From Candidatus Limosilactobacillus intestinigallinarum (GTDB lineage: Bacteria; Bacillota; Bacilli; Lactobacillales; Lactobacillaceae), in the NCBI GenBank assembly GCA_019117285.1, contig DXAA01000011.1:1-64000 (forward strand): DNA of 64,000 bases, in the 5' to 3' direction. Below the pieces are notes generated by a model. The model was given only the letters and a program-made list of their open reading frames with translations. It did not search any database and was not told where the DNA came from. Every line of letters starts with the position of its first letter. Position 1 is the stretch's first letter. Shown here in pieces: positions 63,147 to 64,000 of this stretch. The translations under genes were made by a program, and so were the position numbers.

Positions 63147-64000
63147 TTGACCAAAAAATATCAAATTGAAATCCCGGAAACGGCCCTCGACCAGACCGAC
63201 TTTCAACCCGGCGACCGTTTGGCCCTGAGCGTCAATCATAAGCAGATCGATGTTCGTCCCGCCCGGGTGATCGACCAATTGCCGCAGATTGCCTTCTGGT
63301 GGTATGCTCTGCCGGCCGCGGTGGTCACCCTGGTCTTCTATGCCTTTTTCCGAGAACGGAATGCGGTGCACCCGATCCCACTGACGGGGAGTGACTACTC
63401 TTTGGCTAACGGGGCGATGTTTTTGGGGGTGATCTCGGGCCTGGTGATCTTTATCACCACCTTCATTGTGGAAAAGGTGCGCAAAACCGGACCGACGAAG
63501 GACTTCTACTGGCGCAGTCTACCGCCACTGGCGATTGCCTGTGGATTAATCATGGTCTTCTCCTTCTCGGCCTTCTTCTGGCTGCTCGGCCAGATGTTTA
63601 CCAACGCTAGCTTCGACCTCTACACGACGACGGTCTTTGCCTTCGTGATTTTCGCCGCGGTCAACTACGTGATGATCAACCTGGCGATGACCCTGACCTC
63701 CGGGGTGGTCACCAACCTGTTGACAATCATGATCATCGGCGGGATGCTCTTCTCGATGCTGACCAACTCCTCGCGGGACTGGTGGAAGCACAACTTCAGC
63801 TTCCTGGGGACCGCGGAGAACTCCGCCAGCCTCCAGTTCAACGTTACCCTAATCTTCTCGGGGCTGTTGATGCTGACCCTGGTTGACTACCTATTTGTTA
63901 ACCTGCAGAAGCGTTACCGGGGACGGCGGGTGCTGACCCTGCGCTGGCTGTTGTACATGCTGTCGGCCTGCATCGCCTCGATCGGTCTCTTCCCCAACGA
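63147..64000 (+). CDS. DUF998-like multi-pass membrane protein, C-terminus outside the window
   Basis: An open frame of 284 codons without a stop, absent from the ORF track because it runs off the edge. The start is TTG with GAGGTGG 4 nt upstream, giving MTKKYQIEIPETALDQ. The first 50 residues are soluble and resemble a small DNA-binding or AbrB-like strand region. About seven membrane segments follow. HNFSFLGTAENSASLQFNVTLIFSGLLM is typical of DUF998-type proteins of lactobacilli. Function is unknown. Coding is supported by the good ribosome site and codon use. Confidence 0.78.
   Translation, partial: MTKKYQIEIPETALDQTDFQPGDRLALSVNHKQIDVRPARVIDQLPQIAFWWYALPAAVVTLVFYAFFRERNAVHPIPLTGSDYSLANGAMFLGVISGLVIFITTFIVEKVRKTGPTKDFYWRSLPPLAIACGLIMVFSFSAFFWLLGQMFTNASFDLYTTTVFAFVIFAAVNYVMINLAMTLTSGVVTNLLTIMIIGGMLFSMLTNSSRDWWKHNFSFLGTAENSASLQFNVTLIFSGLLMLTLVDYLFVNLQKRYRGRRVLTLRWLLYMLSACIASIGLFPN

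Noticed and set aside
62202-63371. Minus-strand ORF of 389 codons opposite rpoC
   Set aside because: Shadow of rpoC; low-complexity composition and no ribosome binding site.
1-64000. CRISPR array, prophage, rRNA operon or toxin-antitoxin pair
   Set aside because: I looked for spaced direct repeats, phage structural genes, rRNA signatures and small paired ORFs and saw none.

Overview
The window reads as chromosomal DNA of a low-GC-phylum but GC-rich lactic acid bacterium. I infer the family Lactobacillaceae, most likely an obligately heterofermentative Limosilactobacillus of the L. fermentum kind. The grounds are a malolactic enzyme gene, a rpoB-rpoC pair behind an attenuated leader, ctsR-clpC without mcsA/mcsB, a DUF4811-MFS pair, frequent TTG and GTG starts with strong Shine-Dalgarno sites, and heavy use of CGG, CTG and GCC codons. 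The species is not settled by reading alone. There are no rRNA genes, prophage or CRISPR arrays. The only mobile DNA is the first 20 codons of an AT-rich IS3-type transposase at the left edge.

Layout. 1-5 kb: the transposase edge, a DUF2252 protein, a pRiA4b ORF-3-like protein, a zinc alcohol dehydrogenase and a cyclophilin. 5.1-7.7 kb: a small alarmone synthetase followed by an OmpR-type response regulator and its histidine kinase. 7.7-16.1 kb: a C4-dicarboxylate block with malolactic enzyme, class II fumarase, a soluble fumarate reductase flavoprotein and a DASS-family carrier, bracketed by two paralogous LysR regulators. The carrier gene is split by one in-frame TGA. 16.1-27.7 kb: a fused threonine/serine exporter, a UDG-like protein, an MFS pump behind a possible attenuator, rarA, a hydrolase, a DJ-1 protein, a 2-hydroxyacid dehydrogenase with a cre-like site, mprF, tRNA-Asp and an RluA-type pseudouridine synthase. 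27.8-34.4 kb: DUF4811 plus an MFS pump facing a MerR regulator across a perfect palindrome, then rnjA with a structured leader and a CPBP protease. 34.5-41.7 kb: a polar amino acid ABC transporter, a universal stress protein, two VIT metal carriers, a CDF exporter and a DtxR-type regulator. 41.8-47.1 kb: a cold-shock protein, a split threonine/serine exporter, a PAP2 phosphatase, a GNAT protein, a lysine permease under a lysine riboswitch, and a deoxynucleoside kinase. 47.1-47.7 kb: five tRNAs (Val, Leu, Gly, Arg, Pro). 47.8-64 kb: an RNA methyltransferase, an SDR, a secreted matrixin-like protease, adhA, ctsR-clpC, a TetR regulator, rpoB-rpoC and a truncated DUF998 membrane protein.

How it fits together. 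The malate/fumarate block would turn malate into lactate, or into fumarate and then succinate, giving a sink for reducing power. Rex-like 18-mers before fumC and before adhA suggest that both NADH-consuming routes answer to redox state. A cluster of metal genes (two VIT, CDF, DtxR-type) sits together with a DtxR-like box. Much of the regulation visible here is RNA-based: a lysine riboswitch, a rpoB leader terminator, a rnjA leader, a usp leader and a terminator between a pump promoter and its gene.

I see no clearly new multi-gene system. The strongest items for a second look are the single-operator divergent MerR/MFS promoter, the MFS attenuator, the rnjA leader with the His/Asn-rich RNase J tail, the Rex-like fumarate operon with its broken carrier, and the hairpin that covers the transposase ribosome binding site.
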